Source: Leptidea sinapis
Taxonomy: Eukaryota; Arthropoda; Insecta; Lepidoptera; Pieridae
NCBI RefSeq assembly: GCF_905404315.1
Contig: NC_066265.1
Span: 33,876,501-33,940,500, forward strand
DNA: 64,000 nucleotides
Direction of reading: 5' to 3'
Under the pieces are notes generated by a model. That model was given only the letters and a program-made list of their open reading frames with translations, ran no database searches and was not told the DNA's origin. How positions within the stretch are numbered: the stretch's first letter is position 1; every line of letters begins with the position of its first letter. Both the position numbers and the translations under genes were made by a program. Positions 50,701 through 62,700 of this stretch are shown here, piece by piece.

Positions 50701-53700
50701 TCCCATTGGGACTTTTTGAACTATTTGAACCACGGGAGTCCCCCAGTCTGAGTGCTCTATCTTTGTTGTGATTCCTTGTTTTTCCAATCGGTCGATTTCT
50801 TATCTACTTTGGCTCGAGCATATAAAGCATATGGAATTGTCCATGGTTGGATGAAGATCGGTTGCGCATTATCTATGAGGGTCAAATGGCCTCGAACGTT
50901 TGGAATTTCACCCAATCCTTTGCTGAAGACGGTGGATTCGTACTCTTGTAGTATTTTTTCAAGATTCAATGGTTTTCAGATCTCTCGATCGTTCTCATTT
51001 CTGCCAGTTCGATATCAAACTCCTTCATCCAACTTCTTCCCGTGATAGGATCTACATGTTTGTTGATTATGTAAAATTTTCCTTGGAATGTTTGGTTTTT
51101 ATAATTGCATTTGACAAACGTAACACCGATGGGTGTGAATACTTCGCTTGGATATGTTCTTAGTTTCATGTTTGTATGGAATAGCTTTTTATCTATATGT
51201 AGCTTCTTATAATCTTTTAGCGAGATAGTTGAAAAAGTGGCGCTAGTGTCAAACTCCATGCTTAGGTCCTGTCCTTCGATTTTGATTGTTATTATGTATT
51301 TATCCGAAAATTTACTCTTCACGCGAACTATGTAGCTCGTGCCACATGACCATTACGATAGGAGCCCCACTGCCTTCGTCCATTCAATTTCAATTTTTAG
51401 TGAGCTTTGCAGGATTTAATTGTTAATAGAATCGTGAATCCTATCTCTTTTGTGATAGTTGACCCGAAACGCAACTGGATGTCGATGTGTATGGAAGAGC
51501 TAGACGGGCTGGAGCGTTGCTGCAGCGGAAGCGGAAGCGAAGGCGGCAGCGTAAGCGGCAACGGGGGATCTGGCATGGGCGGCAGCGGGGGCTGTAGCGT
51601 GGGCGGCAGCGGGAGCGACACGCGCACCCGCAGCAGGGCGCGGGCCGGGCCGCTGTCGCCGGGCCAGCTGCGGACCGAGCCCGTCGGTGAGCGAACTGGC
51701 CTGGACACTAGCACACCATGTGGATCTTTCTGTTACACTGCTGCAAATTATGGAATGGGCTACCTAGCGCTGTGGTTAAGGACGACGTGACATAGTCACT
51801 TTAAATAAGTAAATGATTTTGCTTTTCAAGAAGTCATACTATTAGGTGCGTGGCTAAAAAAAACTATTGGGTATATAACAATATACATATGTATAAATAT
51901 ATGTTTTTTTATTTTGATAATCGCTTATCAAAATATAAAAACATAAAAAAGCATCGAGATCGAATGCCTAGTGCTAGCCTACGTGCCTACACACAGAGAG
52001 CATGCCTACAGTAGTTCCCCGTCCCAGGTCAGGCCGGCGGCGCCAGTCCCCCGAGCAGCCCTTGTCCCCGCGCCGCGCCGGAGCCGTGCTCGTGCGGAGA
52101 CCTCAGTGACACCGAGGACGTGGAGGCCATACTGGACTATAACGTGAGATGACAAACTCATTCATTTATTAAATTGAACTACACATAAACAGAAACAGAA
52201 AAATAGATATGACTGCCAAATTTTTGTATAAAATTACAATGCCAGAAAATCTATAGAGCTTTGTCCCACCTATTGAAATTGGTTTACAAGCTTGCCACGT
52301 GCAGCATTTAATAGCTCTCTTACAACTTGCGGTTTCTTATTAAATCTAAGTTGAACTTTCAAAATAATTGTTAAGACTAGGTCCCATCCGTCCGGATTAA
52401 TTCGGACTTTTAGACTCTAATCCGGATCTCTACCTTTCCCGGATTTTATTATTAACTAGATGGAATATAAATAATAAACAACATATATCAAATAAATCTT
52501 CTATCCTTGCGAGAAACGAAATCAACAAAAAAATCCGGACTTATAACGAAATGCAACATAACACAAGTCACAGTCGAACAAAGATGGTAAACGATGGCAT
52601 TGACAGTAATATGTCGTTACAATTGCGCAAAGCGAAGTTATATTTGCCTTACAATATGTATACATACTTAATAATTTATATTATTTAATTACTGGACCTA
52701 GTTATGCAGAAAACAGCCATTACACATTTTCACTTCATTACACATTTATAAAAACAGCCATGCTATTTAAGACATAGCGAATTAAAAAAAACAACTATGT
52801 CGATATCTTTGTTAATGTTGGAGATTATGAGCTGTCATTACAATAAATTATGCTATTACAATAAATTAATTTCCTAAGAAAAATATTTGTAGTGACGATT
52901 TAAAAGTTGTAGTGTCGATTTAAGGACGCGTTCTCAAAACAGAGAGGTATCGAATCGCACCACTACACTGACACCACTCAAACACATACACGTACTTAAA
53001 GTTAATTGCGGGATTCAAATGAATTTGATACTTTAGCAAGTTTGTTTTTTGTTTTTTTTAATACCTATGTATTTTTGATAATTGGTTGATGTATTCGTTT
53101 AGTAGTTAAATATTAGAACTTTAGATGGCAATTCTGTCGCATAACGTCGTCTGCAGTAAACTTAGTTTTTTTTTTAATCCAAGATGGCCACCGCGAAAAA
53201 TTATGGTTTCAATATTATGGATATCGTATCCGAGGTTCTCGAAGGTGCAGAAAACAAATTTGGGATACATTTCGAAATCCAACATAGCCGCTGAGCAAAA
53301 TTATGATTTCAACATTATGGGTATCGAATCCGAGGTTCTCGAGGGCGCAGAGGACGAATTTGGGATCATTTTTGAAATACAAGATGACCGCCACGCAAAG
53401 TAATGATTTCAACAATAAGGATACCGAATCCGAGGTTCTCGAGGGTACAGAGAACAAATTTGGAATCATATTTGAAATCCAAGATGGCGCCACGCAAAAT
53501 TATGATTTCTACATTATGGATATCGGATCCAAGGTTCTCGAGGGCGCAGAGAAAGAATTTGGGATCATTTTTGAAATCCAAGATGCCCGCCGCGCAAAAT
53601 TATGATTTCAACAATATGGAATCGAATCCGAGGTTCTCGACTGGGCAGAGAACGAATTTGGTATCATTTCTGAAATACAAGATGACCGCCACGCAAAATT

Positions 53701-56700
53701 ATGATTTCAACAATATGGATACCGAATCCGAGGTTCTCGAGGGTACAGAGACCTAATTTGGAATCAATTTTGAAAACCAAATTGGCTGCTGCCCACAATT
53801 ATGATTTCAACCATATGGATATCGTATTGGAGGTTCTCGAGGGTGCAGAATACGAATTTGGGATCAGTTCTGAAGTGAAACTTCGTTGCCCGCATGAGGG
53901 TAAATTTTTTACGGATGAAACGGAATAAAGTGTCACGAAAATTAAGGACGTTTTTATCCAAGAAGAGGGGAGGGAGATTGAGTCTGATTGAAATAGATTA
54001 AGAAAGGGTTAATGTAGCATGAAGCAGATGGTACCGCTATGAAGTAAAACAACTTCACTACTTTTACGCACGTCATTTTTCGTTTTGTTTGGTGCTTTAG
54101 ACGTAGTTTCCCCCCTAAAGACACCTCCCCTAAAAGTGGAGTTGAAAAAAATACTGGAGACTTAACTTGTGGGGTATCGTGAGTTAGGTCTTTGAAAGTT
54201 AAATTCAGGTTTGATACATGATATTTCCTTTGGTATTTTGAAAATAATGCGGGATTAAGGAAGATATACGTTACATTTATGTAATAGCTTATACCTTATG
54301 ATTACAATATCTATTGAAATAACTCTTCTTGACATCATATGGTGATTATAATTGATAAGAGGGGTAGAGTTTCTAGTGGTTAAAAAGGGGATGAATTTTT
54401 TTTGCATGTAGGGTATCATTTTATAGGTCTTTCAAGATTAAATTTTGAGATTTTTTAATTAGATTGGTAACGGAATGTGTTTCGTAAATATTGTGGGTGA
54501 AAAGTCGAAACGTAAATATTTCTATATTTATGGAATGAAGAATTAATTTAGAATGTGGGATATTGTTACACAGGCCTTTTATAATTAAATTTAAGTTTAT
54601 GAATGAATTCTAATTCTGACGCTGTAAATGACACCCATGAAGAAAAGTTTGTAGATTTCATAGGCGCCATCATGGATTTCGATTTTGACCCGATATTCGT
54701 TATTGTTGACCCCAAAAACCATGAAAATGACACCCATGATGAGAAGTTGGTGATTTTCTTAGGCGCCATCTTCAAATTCGATTTTGACCCGAAATTCGTT
54801 ATTATTGACCCAGAAAACCTTGAAAATGACACCCATGAAGAGATGTTGGTAAATTTCATAGTCTTCATTTTGACTTTCGATTATGACCCGATATTCGTTA
54901 TTGGTGACCCCGAAAACCATGAAAATGACACCCATGAAGAGAAGTTGGTAAATTTCATATGCGCCATCTTGGATTTCGATTTTGACCCCATATTCGTTAT
55001 TGTTGACCCCGAAAACCATGAAAATGATACCCATGAAGAGAAGTTGGTAATATGTGGAGGCAATATTTTTAGTGAAACAAAAAACAAATAAATATATGAC
55101 TGATATTGACTTGAATATTGTCTATTGTTCCGAACTTCGTCGATGTGTGCGGCGGGTCGCTGGTGGTTTGGATAGGCACTACACTCCTGACCAGGCAATG
55201 GTCGGACGTTCCGAGAGGGATGTCGACAGAGACCTGGTAACTATCGGGATGTGTAGTCAGTATCCACATCCAGGAGCCGCGTTGGCGACTCAACCAAATG
55301 AGGACAGACCATACGCCCATGTAAAACTATGCACAGATCGGCACAGATTATACCCCGGCATGAGGCAAAAATTGTGCTCAATTTTGTACTCGGGGTATGT
55401 TAAATATGACGTAACGCTAGGTCGAGATATCCGCGTCTCCGTAAGGAAACACAAGGCCGGCTGCGCCGTCTCAAGGTGGTGGTGGGTTTTCTTTTTTTTT
55501 TTTATTTTTTATATTATCATAAAACTATGATAGCTATAAACACAAAAATTATTTTATTCGATAGTTTATTAGTATTTATAAGTTTTCATTGTGGGATTTA
55601 TCAATACGCTTTGTGAATTATTTTATATAAATTTTTTTCGTAATAAACCAAACGCGACGCCTTGGTTACATGCTCGCTCATGCCAGCAGTACGCCCGTGA
55701 CCACTGTCAAGGAAGATACTGTGTTCGTGTCTCTCGGGCTCACATTACGTAAGATTTTAGCAAACAAGTACAAAGCGGGAATCATAGTTAAAAAAATAAT
55801 GATGATCCGACAGCGTATTTATTGAAATATATAGGTAAATGGAAGTCGAAAAGTACTAAAATAAAATTTACGTAATATTTTTTGAATATTATGCCACGCG
55901 GGATTTTTGTATGTATGTACTTTAGGGAAGTTAGATAAATCCAAGATGGCCGCCGAACAAAATTATGATTTCATCAATATGGATATCGTGTCCGAGGTTC
56001 TCGAGGGTGCGGAGAATGATTTTGGGATCATTTTTGAAATCCAAGATGGCCGCCGCACAAAATTATGATAACAACAATATGGGTATCGTATCCGAGGTTC
56101 TCGAGAGTGCAGAGAACGATTCTGTGATCATTTTTCAAATCAAAGATGGCCGCCGCAAATAATTATGATTTCAGTAATATGGATATCGTGTCCGAGGCTC
56201 TCGAGGGTGCAGAGAACGATTTTGGGATCATTTTTGAAATCCAAGATGGCCGCCGCGCAAAATTATGATTTCATCAATATGGATATCGTGTCCGAGGTTC
56301 TCGAGGGTGCCGAGAACGGTTGTGTGATCATTTTTGAAATCCAAGATGGCCGCCGCACAAAATTATGATTTTAGCAATATGGATATCGTATCCGAGGTTC
56401 TTGAGGGTGCAGAGAACGATTTTGTGATCATTTTGAAATCCAAGATGGCCGCCGCACAAAATTATGATTTCAGCAATATGGATATCGTGTCCGAGGTTCT
56501 CGAGGGTGCAGAGAACGGTTGTGTGATCATTTTTGAAATCCAAGATGGCCGCCGCACAAAATTATGATTTCAGCAATATGTATATCGTATCCGAGGTTCT
56601 CGAGGGTGCAGAGAACGAATTTGGTATCATTTTTGGAAACCTAGATGGCCGCTGCGCAAAATTATGATTTCAACAATATGGGTATCGTATCCGAGGTTCT

Positions 56701-59700
56701 CGAGGGTGCAGAGAATGAATTTGGGGTCATTTTTGAAATCCAAGATTGATGCTCTCGGGAAGCCCAAATGATGGAAGTTTTGAGAGGAGCGCCTTAGGCC
56801 ATACACGATCAAAGGCTTTCGCTATATCCAGGCTAACTGCCGGGCCTTCCCCCTTGCTTTCAATAGCCGCCGCCCATCTATGTGTTAGGTATACCAGAAG
56901 ATCACCTGCTGATCGACCATGGCGAAAGCCGTACTGTCGGTCGTTGATCAACTGATGACCCTCTAGGTATACCAAGAGCTGGCGTTTGATTATGCTCTTC
57001 ATGATTTTCGAGAGCAGGGAGGTAATAGCAATAGGCCTGTAGTTTGCCGGATCTAAACTGTCTCCTTTTTTTTGGATCGGATGGACAAGGGCTGACTTCC
57101 ATGAGTCAGGGACTTCGCCTTTTGAATCAACGTGGGCACACGTTCTAAGCACGATTGGAGAAATGCCATCCGGCCCGCTCGACTTCCTGACGTCAAACGA
57201 AAACGGAGCTCGCTTACAGTTTTCTGTCTGAACTGTACTTCAGGCATAGAGCTCTGACACCGCGGGATGGTCGGCGGTGTTTTTCCGTAGTCGTCAAGAG
57301 TCGAGTTGGAGGCAAAAGAGCGCACAGGAGATCGGCTTTCTCTTTTGCCATATGGGCCAGGGTGTCATTCCTCATTTGCAACGGCGGCAAGGACGGCTGG
57401 TTGAAGTTACCAAGAGCAGCTTTCGACAACGACCAGAACTTGCGTGTTCCAGTCGGGTAACTGGAAAACTGCTCGCCGATTTTGACGACGTGCTTCGATT
57501 TCGCACGGGGGATTTGCCGCTTAAAAAATCTGGAGGCACGGTTATATTTCCTCTTAAGAACTTTGCAGTTCGGCTCCTTTGTGCACAGCGCCGCAACCCA
57601 AGTTTGATACGCCTGTTTTTTGCAGTCGTATGCTGCTTTAACTGACGCATCGAACTAGGGCTGTGATCTGCCACCGATCGGTACCACAGAGCTTGGTATA
57701 AAAATATCCATGCCCTGTAGTATCACATCGGCTACTGCAACGGCGCAGGAACTAGGATCATCCGAATGGAAACAAACCTTGCCCCAAGGGTAGGATGCAA
57801 AAAAGGAACGCAACCTATCCCAATCTGCTGACTTGTAGTGCCAAACGCGGCGGGTCGCTGGTGGTCTGCGAAGTTGGCGTCGGATAGGCACTACACTCCT
57901 GACCAGGCAATGGTCGGACGTTCCGAGAGGGGCGTCGACAAATACCTGGTAACCATCGGGATGTGTAGTCAGCAGAAGATCTAATAAGGACAGCATGTGG
58001 CTATCCACATCCGGGAGCTGCGTAGGCGACTCAACCAATTGGGACAGACCATACGCCAATGCAAAATAATGCACAGATCGCCCTGCGTAGGATGCAAAAA
58101 AGGAACGCAACCTATCCCAATCTGCTGACTTGTAGTGCCAAACGCGGCGGGTCGCTGGTGGTCTGCGACGTTGGCGTCGGATAGGCAATACACTCCTGAC
58201 CAGGCAATGGTCGGACGTTCCGAGAGGGGCGTCGACAAATACCTGGTAACCATCGGGATGTGCAGTCAACAGAAGATCTAATAAGGACGGCATGTGGCTA
58301 TCCACATCCGGGAGCCGCGTTGGCGACTCAACTAATTGGGACAGACCATACGCCAATGCAAAATTATGCACAGATCGCCCTGCGGAGTCTGTGGTACGTG
58401 ATCCAAGCCATTCGGCATTGTGCCCGTTGAAATCACCCAAGACTACGATTTCAGCGGAGGGGATCTGTGCAAGCACGTCGTCAATTGCCGCTTGAACGCA
58501 GCTCATGAGATGATCGGTTTCTGCGTTACCACTATGGGACCTGTAGAACACGCATAGATGCAGACGCGGTCCTCTAAATGTACGCGGAGCCAGAGAGTAG
58601 ACAGGTCCCTACCCTCAAAATTGCCGAAACGGCGACAGCAGTTATCCTCCCTAACGTACGCACATACCCCGGCATGAGGGTACGTTAAATATGACGTATC
58701 GCTAGGTCGAGATATCTGGGTCTCCGTTAAGAAACACAAGGCTGGCTGCGAATTTTAAGGTGGTGGTGGACGGATCCAAAAATATTATTGCGTGGCGGCC
58801 ACCTTGGATTTCATAAATAATCATAAATTCGTTCTCTGCACCCACAAGAACCTCTGATATGATACCCATATTGTGGAATACATATTTTTGCGACACGGCC
58901 ATCTTGGATTTCAAAAATGATCCCAAAATAGTTCTCTGCACCCTCGAGAACCTCGGATACGATACCCATATTGTTGAAATCATAATTTTGCGCAGCGGCC
59001 ATCTTGGAGATCAAAAATGATCCCAAATTCGTTCTCTGCACCCTCGAGAACCTCGGTTACGATACCCATATTGTTGAAATCATAATTTTGCGCGGCGGCC
59101 ATCTTGGATTTCAAAAATGATCCCAAATTAGTTCTCTGCACCTTCAAGAATCTCGGATACGATACCCATATTGTTGAAAAAATAATTTTGCGTGGCGGCC
59201 ATCTTGGATTTCAAAAATGATCCCAAATTCGTTCTCTGCAGCCTCGAGAATCTCGAATACGATATCCATAATGTTGAAATCATAATTTTGCGCGTAATAT
59301 AACATTTCTCTCATGTCGTTAAAAACGATTTACTTCAAAAATGCATAAAAAAATATCACAGTAATTCCGTACTCTAGCGCAACTGTAAAGTTTTAAAAAA
59401 TATTACGCGGTCCTTCTGGGTCGGCGGTCGTTGACCCGCATCGCTCGGATCGTTCTCAGCCATGCCCGACGCCCGTGTCCATGCGTACCCATCGAATCTA
59501 ACGTTCGCGCAATTTTTACCTAAAGTGTTGGGAAAACCTCGCCTTAAACAAAAACCCTATTACATGGGTAAAACTATGGCACCAAATTATTGCAAAATTC
59601 TCGTTGTCACTGGTTAATGTTATGTTTATTATTACGATAAATTTACTGAAAATAGGTGACTATGAATAAAAAATCAATACTTTTGGAAAGAATATTTCAT

Positions 59701-62700
59701 ATAAAATGTATTTAAGTCGAGCTTGTTGCACATTATATTGAAACGTTAGGTGAAAATTATACTTACGCGTGGAAGCGAATTCCTGGATTATTTATATTAA
59801 CTACGGCTTTGGTAGCAATACACAATACACCCAACCATATTGTTAAGTTTTATAACTATATAGAAATACCTTTAACACACCAAATATGTTTCATAACAAT
59901 AAAATCACAAAAATACTATTCGCTAACTCGATGAAATAACATATCTTTGTTTATTCGTCCCATAAGTTAACATCTGGCCAAACAAATAAATGTGTTACGC
60001 GACAGAGATGTAAGATCAATAGATTTGTCCCGTTCTATTTCAGCCATAGTTGTATATCGCTTCTCCTTTCTATTTGTAATGAAGTTACCGACGCTACTTC
60101 TGTAGCGTTATTATTCTAAGATCCATCCTATTATTTAAATGGCCCTTATTTGCTAAATATCTATAAATTGTGAAACGCAAATGATGTCTTTATTCGATTC
60201 GACGGATAGGTAGCAAGTAGTCAATCAGGAACTCTACTTGGACATTGTGAAACAGCCCCTTAACAACATATTTCAATTAATTTAAACAAATAGCAGTATT
60301 TTTATTACAAATTTAATTAAGTACGGCGAACGAACTGACGATTACCTCATACCTCGCTTGCTATATGAGCTGCCCTTAATTGAGTAGTAAAATTTAACAA
60401 CACAAAACAGTAGTTACAAATTAAAGGATTAACCATTGAAAAAAATTTTGCAGCTAAGACAATATTAATGAACCTGCTAAGTTATATTTTTTTGTTTTAA
60501 GTCTACAACATTTTCAGTGTTTTTTATTAAACTAATTAGATACTAAAGTTGTGACGTAATATTAATTAATATTTTGCATTAATTGTAACATATGTAGTTT
60601 TTTAGATCCTAAGTTGACCTAGTTTTGTTTAAACGTAAATTTTAATATGAAAAATAATAAATTTTAAAAAAGTCGTTTTATTGATCGTTTATGCGTTGAA
60701 AATATGTAATACAAATGGCCGCCTAAGAAATGTGAAGTGGACGAGAGAAGGGTTGAGTTAATATTTTTTATCCGCAAGTTTTGTATTATTTATTCAATTT
60801 TATTGGTCATATTGTATTCTTAACCTAATTTTTGAATATTTACATTTTGTGTAAACAATGTTAATTGGTGGGGCAGAATCTGGCAGAAATAAATGGTGTA
60901 CTATATACAGCCACACCCGAGCCACTTGCATTATATCTGATCAAATGTATGTGTATCAAATGACAGTGCTTGCCCTGTACTTTCCCCGGGGCATAAAAAG
61001 AATAGGGGAGTCCCAGGCTCATGGGTGTCGTAAGAGGCGACTAAGGGCTTTTTAGAAGTGGGAGAGTCACGCAGCCGTCTTTTGACGTCAGCACAATCGG
61101 GCCAGACTCGTCCGGGTTAATTACCACACTCGCACAGAATACCGACGTGAAGTAGCGGCCTAGTGCCGCTATGTTTCGCATAGGTTAGTGTCGAGGACCG
61201 GAGGCCATTCCATAATTTCATAATTTTGCATTGGCGTATTGTCTGTCCCAATTGGTTGAGTCGCCGACGCGGCTCCCGGATGTGGATAGCCACATGCCGT
61301 CCTTATTAGATCTTCTGCTGACTACACATCCCGATAGTTACCAGGTCATTGTCGACGCCCCTCTCGGAACGTCCGACCATTGCCTGGTCAGGAGTGTAGT
61401 GCCTATACGACGCCCACGTCGCAGACCACCAGCGACCCGCCGCGTTAGGCACTACAAGTCAGCAGATTGGTATAGGATGCGTTCCTTTTTTGCATCCTAC
61501 CCTTGGAGCAGGGTTTGTTTCCCTTCGGATGATCCTAGTGCCTGCGCCGTTGCAGTAGCCGATGTGATACTACAGGGCATGGATATTTTTATACCAAGCT
61601 CTGTAGTACCGATCGGTGGCAGATCACAGCCATGGTTCGATGCGTCAGTTAAAGCAGCATCTGACTGCAAAAAACAGGCGTATCGAACTTGGGTTGCGGC
61701 GCTGGGCACAAAGGATCCGAACTGCATAGTTCTTAAGAGGAAATACAACCGTGCTTCCAGATTTTTTAAGCGGCAAATCGCCCGTGCAAAGTCAAAACAC
61801 GTCGTCAAAATCGGCGAGCAGCTTTCCAGTTACCCGACCGGAACACGCAAGTTGTCGTTGTCGAAAGCTGCTCTTGGTAACTTCAGCCAGCCGTCCATGC
61901 CGCCGTTACACATGAGGAATGACATGTCTGTCTCTATGCCTGAAGTACAGTTCAGACAGAAAACTGTTAGGCGAGCTCTGTTTTCGTTGGACGTCAGGAA
62001 GTCGAGCGGGCCGGATGGCATTTCTCCAATCGTGCTTAGAACGTGTGCCCCTGAGTTGACGCCGGTGCTAACGCGTTTATTCCGGCACTCTTATTCCAAA
62101 GGCGTAGTCCCTGACTCATGGAAGTCAGCCCTTGTCCATCCGATCCAAAAAAAAAAGGAGACAGTTCGGATCCGGCAAACTACAGGCCTATTGCTATTAC
62201 CTCCCTGCTCTCCAAAATCATGGAGAGCATAATTAGCCGTCAGCTCTTGGTATACCTAGAGGGTCACCAGTTGATCAACGACCGACAATACGGGTTTCGC
62301 CATGGTCGGTCGGCAGGTGATCTTCTGGTATACCTAACACATAGATGGGCTGCGGCTATTGAAAGCAAGGGGGAAGGCCTGGCAGTTAGCCTGGATATAG
62401 CGAAGGCCTTTGATCGTGTATGGCATAAGGCCCTCCTCTCTAAACTTCCATCATTTGGGCTTCCCGAGAGCTTGTGCAAGTGGACCTCCAGCTTCCTCAC
62501 TGGGCGCAGCATACAGGTCGTTGTCGACGGACATTCCTCGAACCCGAAGCCCGTGAATGCTGGAGTGCCCCAAGGCTGTGTGCTATCTCCTACGCTGTTT
62601 CTTCTGCATATCAATGATATGTTGGACACCTCCAACATTCATTGCTATGCAGATGACAGCACTGGTGATGCCGTATACACGGGCCATGCACGTCTCTCTC

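Larger units (their letters stand above)
52920..55055 (+). mobile_element. Composite satellite-bearing element, right copy (inverted relative to the left copy)
   Basis: Starts 'ttaaggacgcgttctcaa' and continues as the inverse of 48185 leftward: 'cagagaggtatcgaatcgca', 'tttagatggcaattctgtcg', the satellite array (53165-53880) and 'gcccgcatgagggtaaattt'. 'aagaagaggggagggagatt', 'gcatgtagggtatcatttta', 'gggtgaaaagtcgaaacgta' and the 99-bp array follow. Its outer end (expected ...CGCGTCCTTAA) is not found. The element is cut off by LINE copy D at about 55140. Compared with the left copy it lacks the 50-60-bp block and the LINE tail but has more satellite units. Confidence 0.78.

Noticed and set aside
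50020..51330. An intact endogenous retrovirus
   Set aside because: No LTRs, gag, integrase or envelope were seen. The protease motif is altered and the RT core is frame-broken. It is a short inactive pol remnant.
53125..53930. Several open frames of 70-120 codons on both strands in the satellite arrays ([20 protein letters not shown])
   Set aside because: The ~100-bp monomer is not a multiple of three. The same motif moves between frames from unit to unit, both strands are open, and the frames start and stop with array edges. They are translation of satellite DNA, not genes.
55935..59300. CRISPR-like array (regular ~100-bp repeats)
   Set aside because: The repeats are contiguous ~100-bp monomers without unique spacers, in a eukaryotic intron. 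They are satellite DNA.
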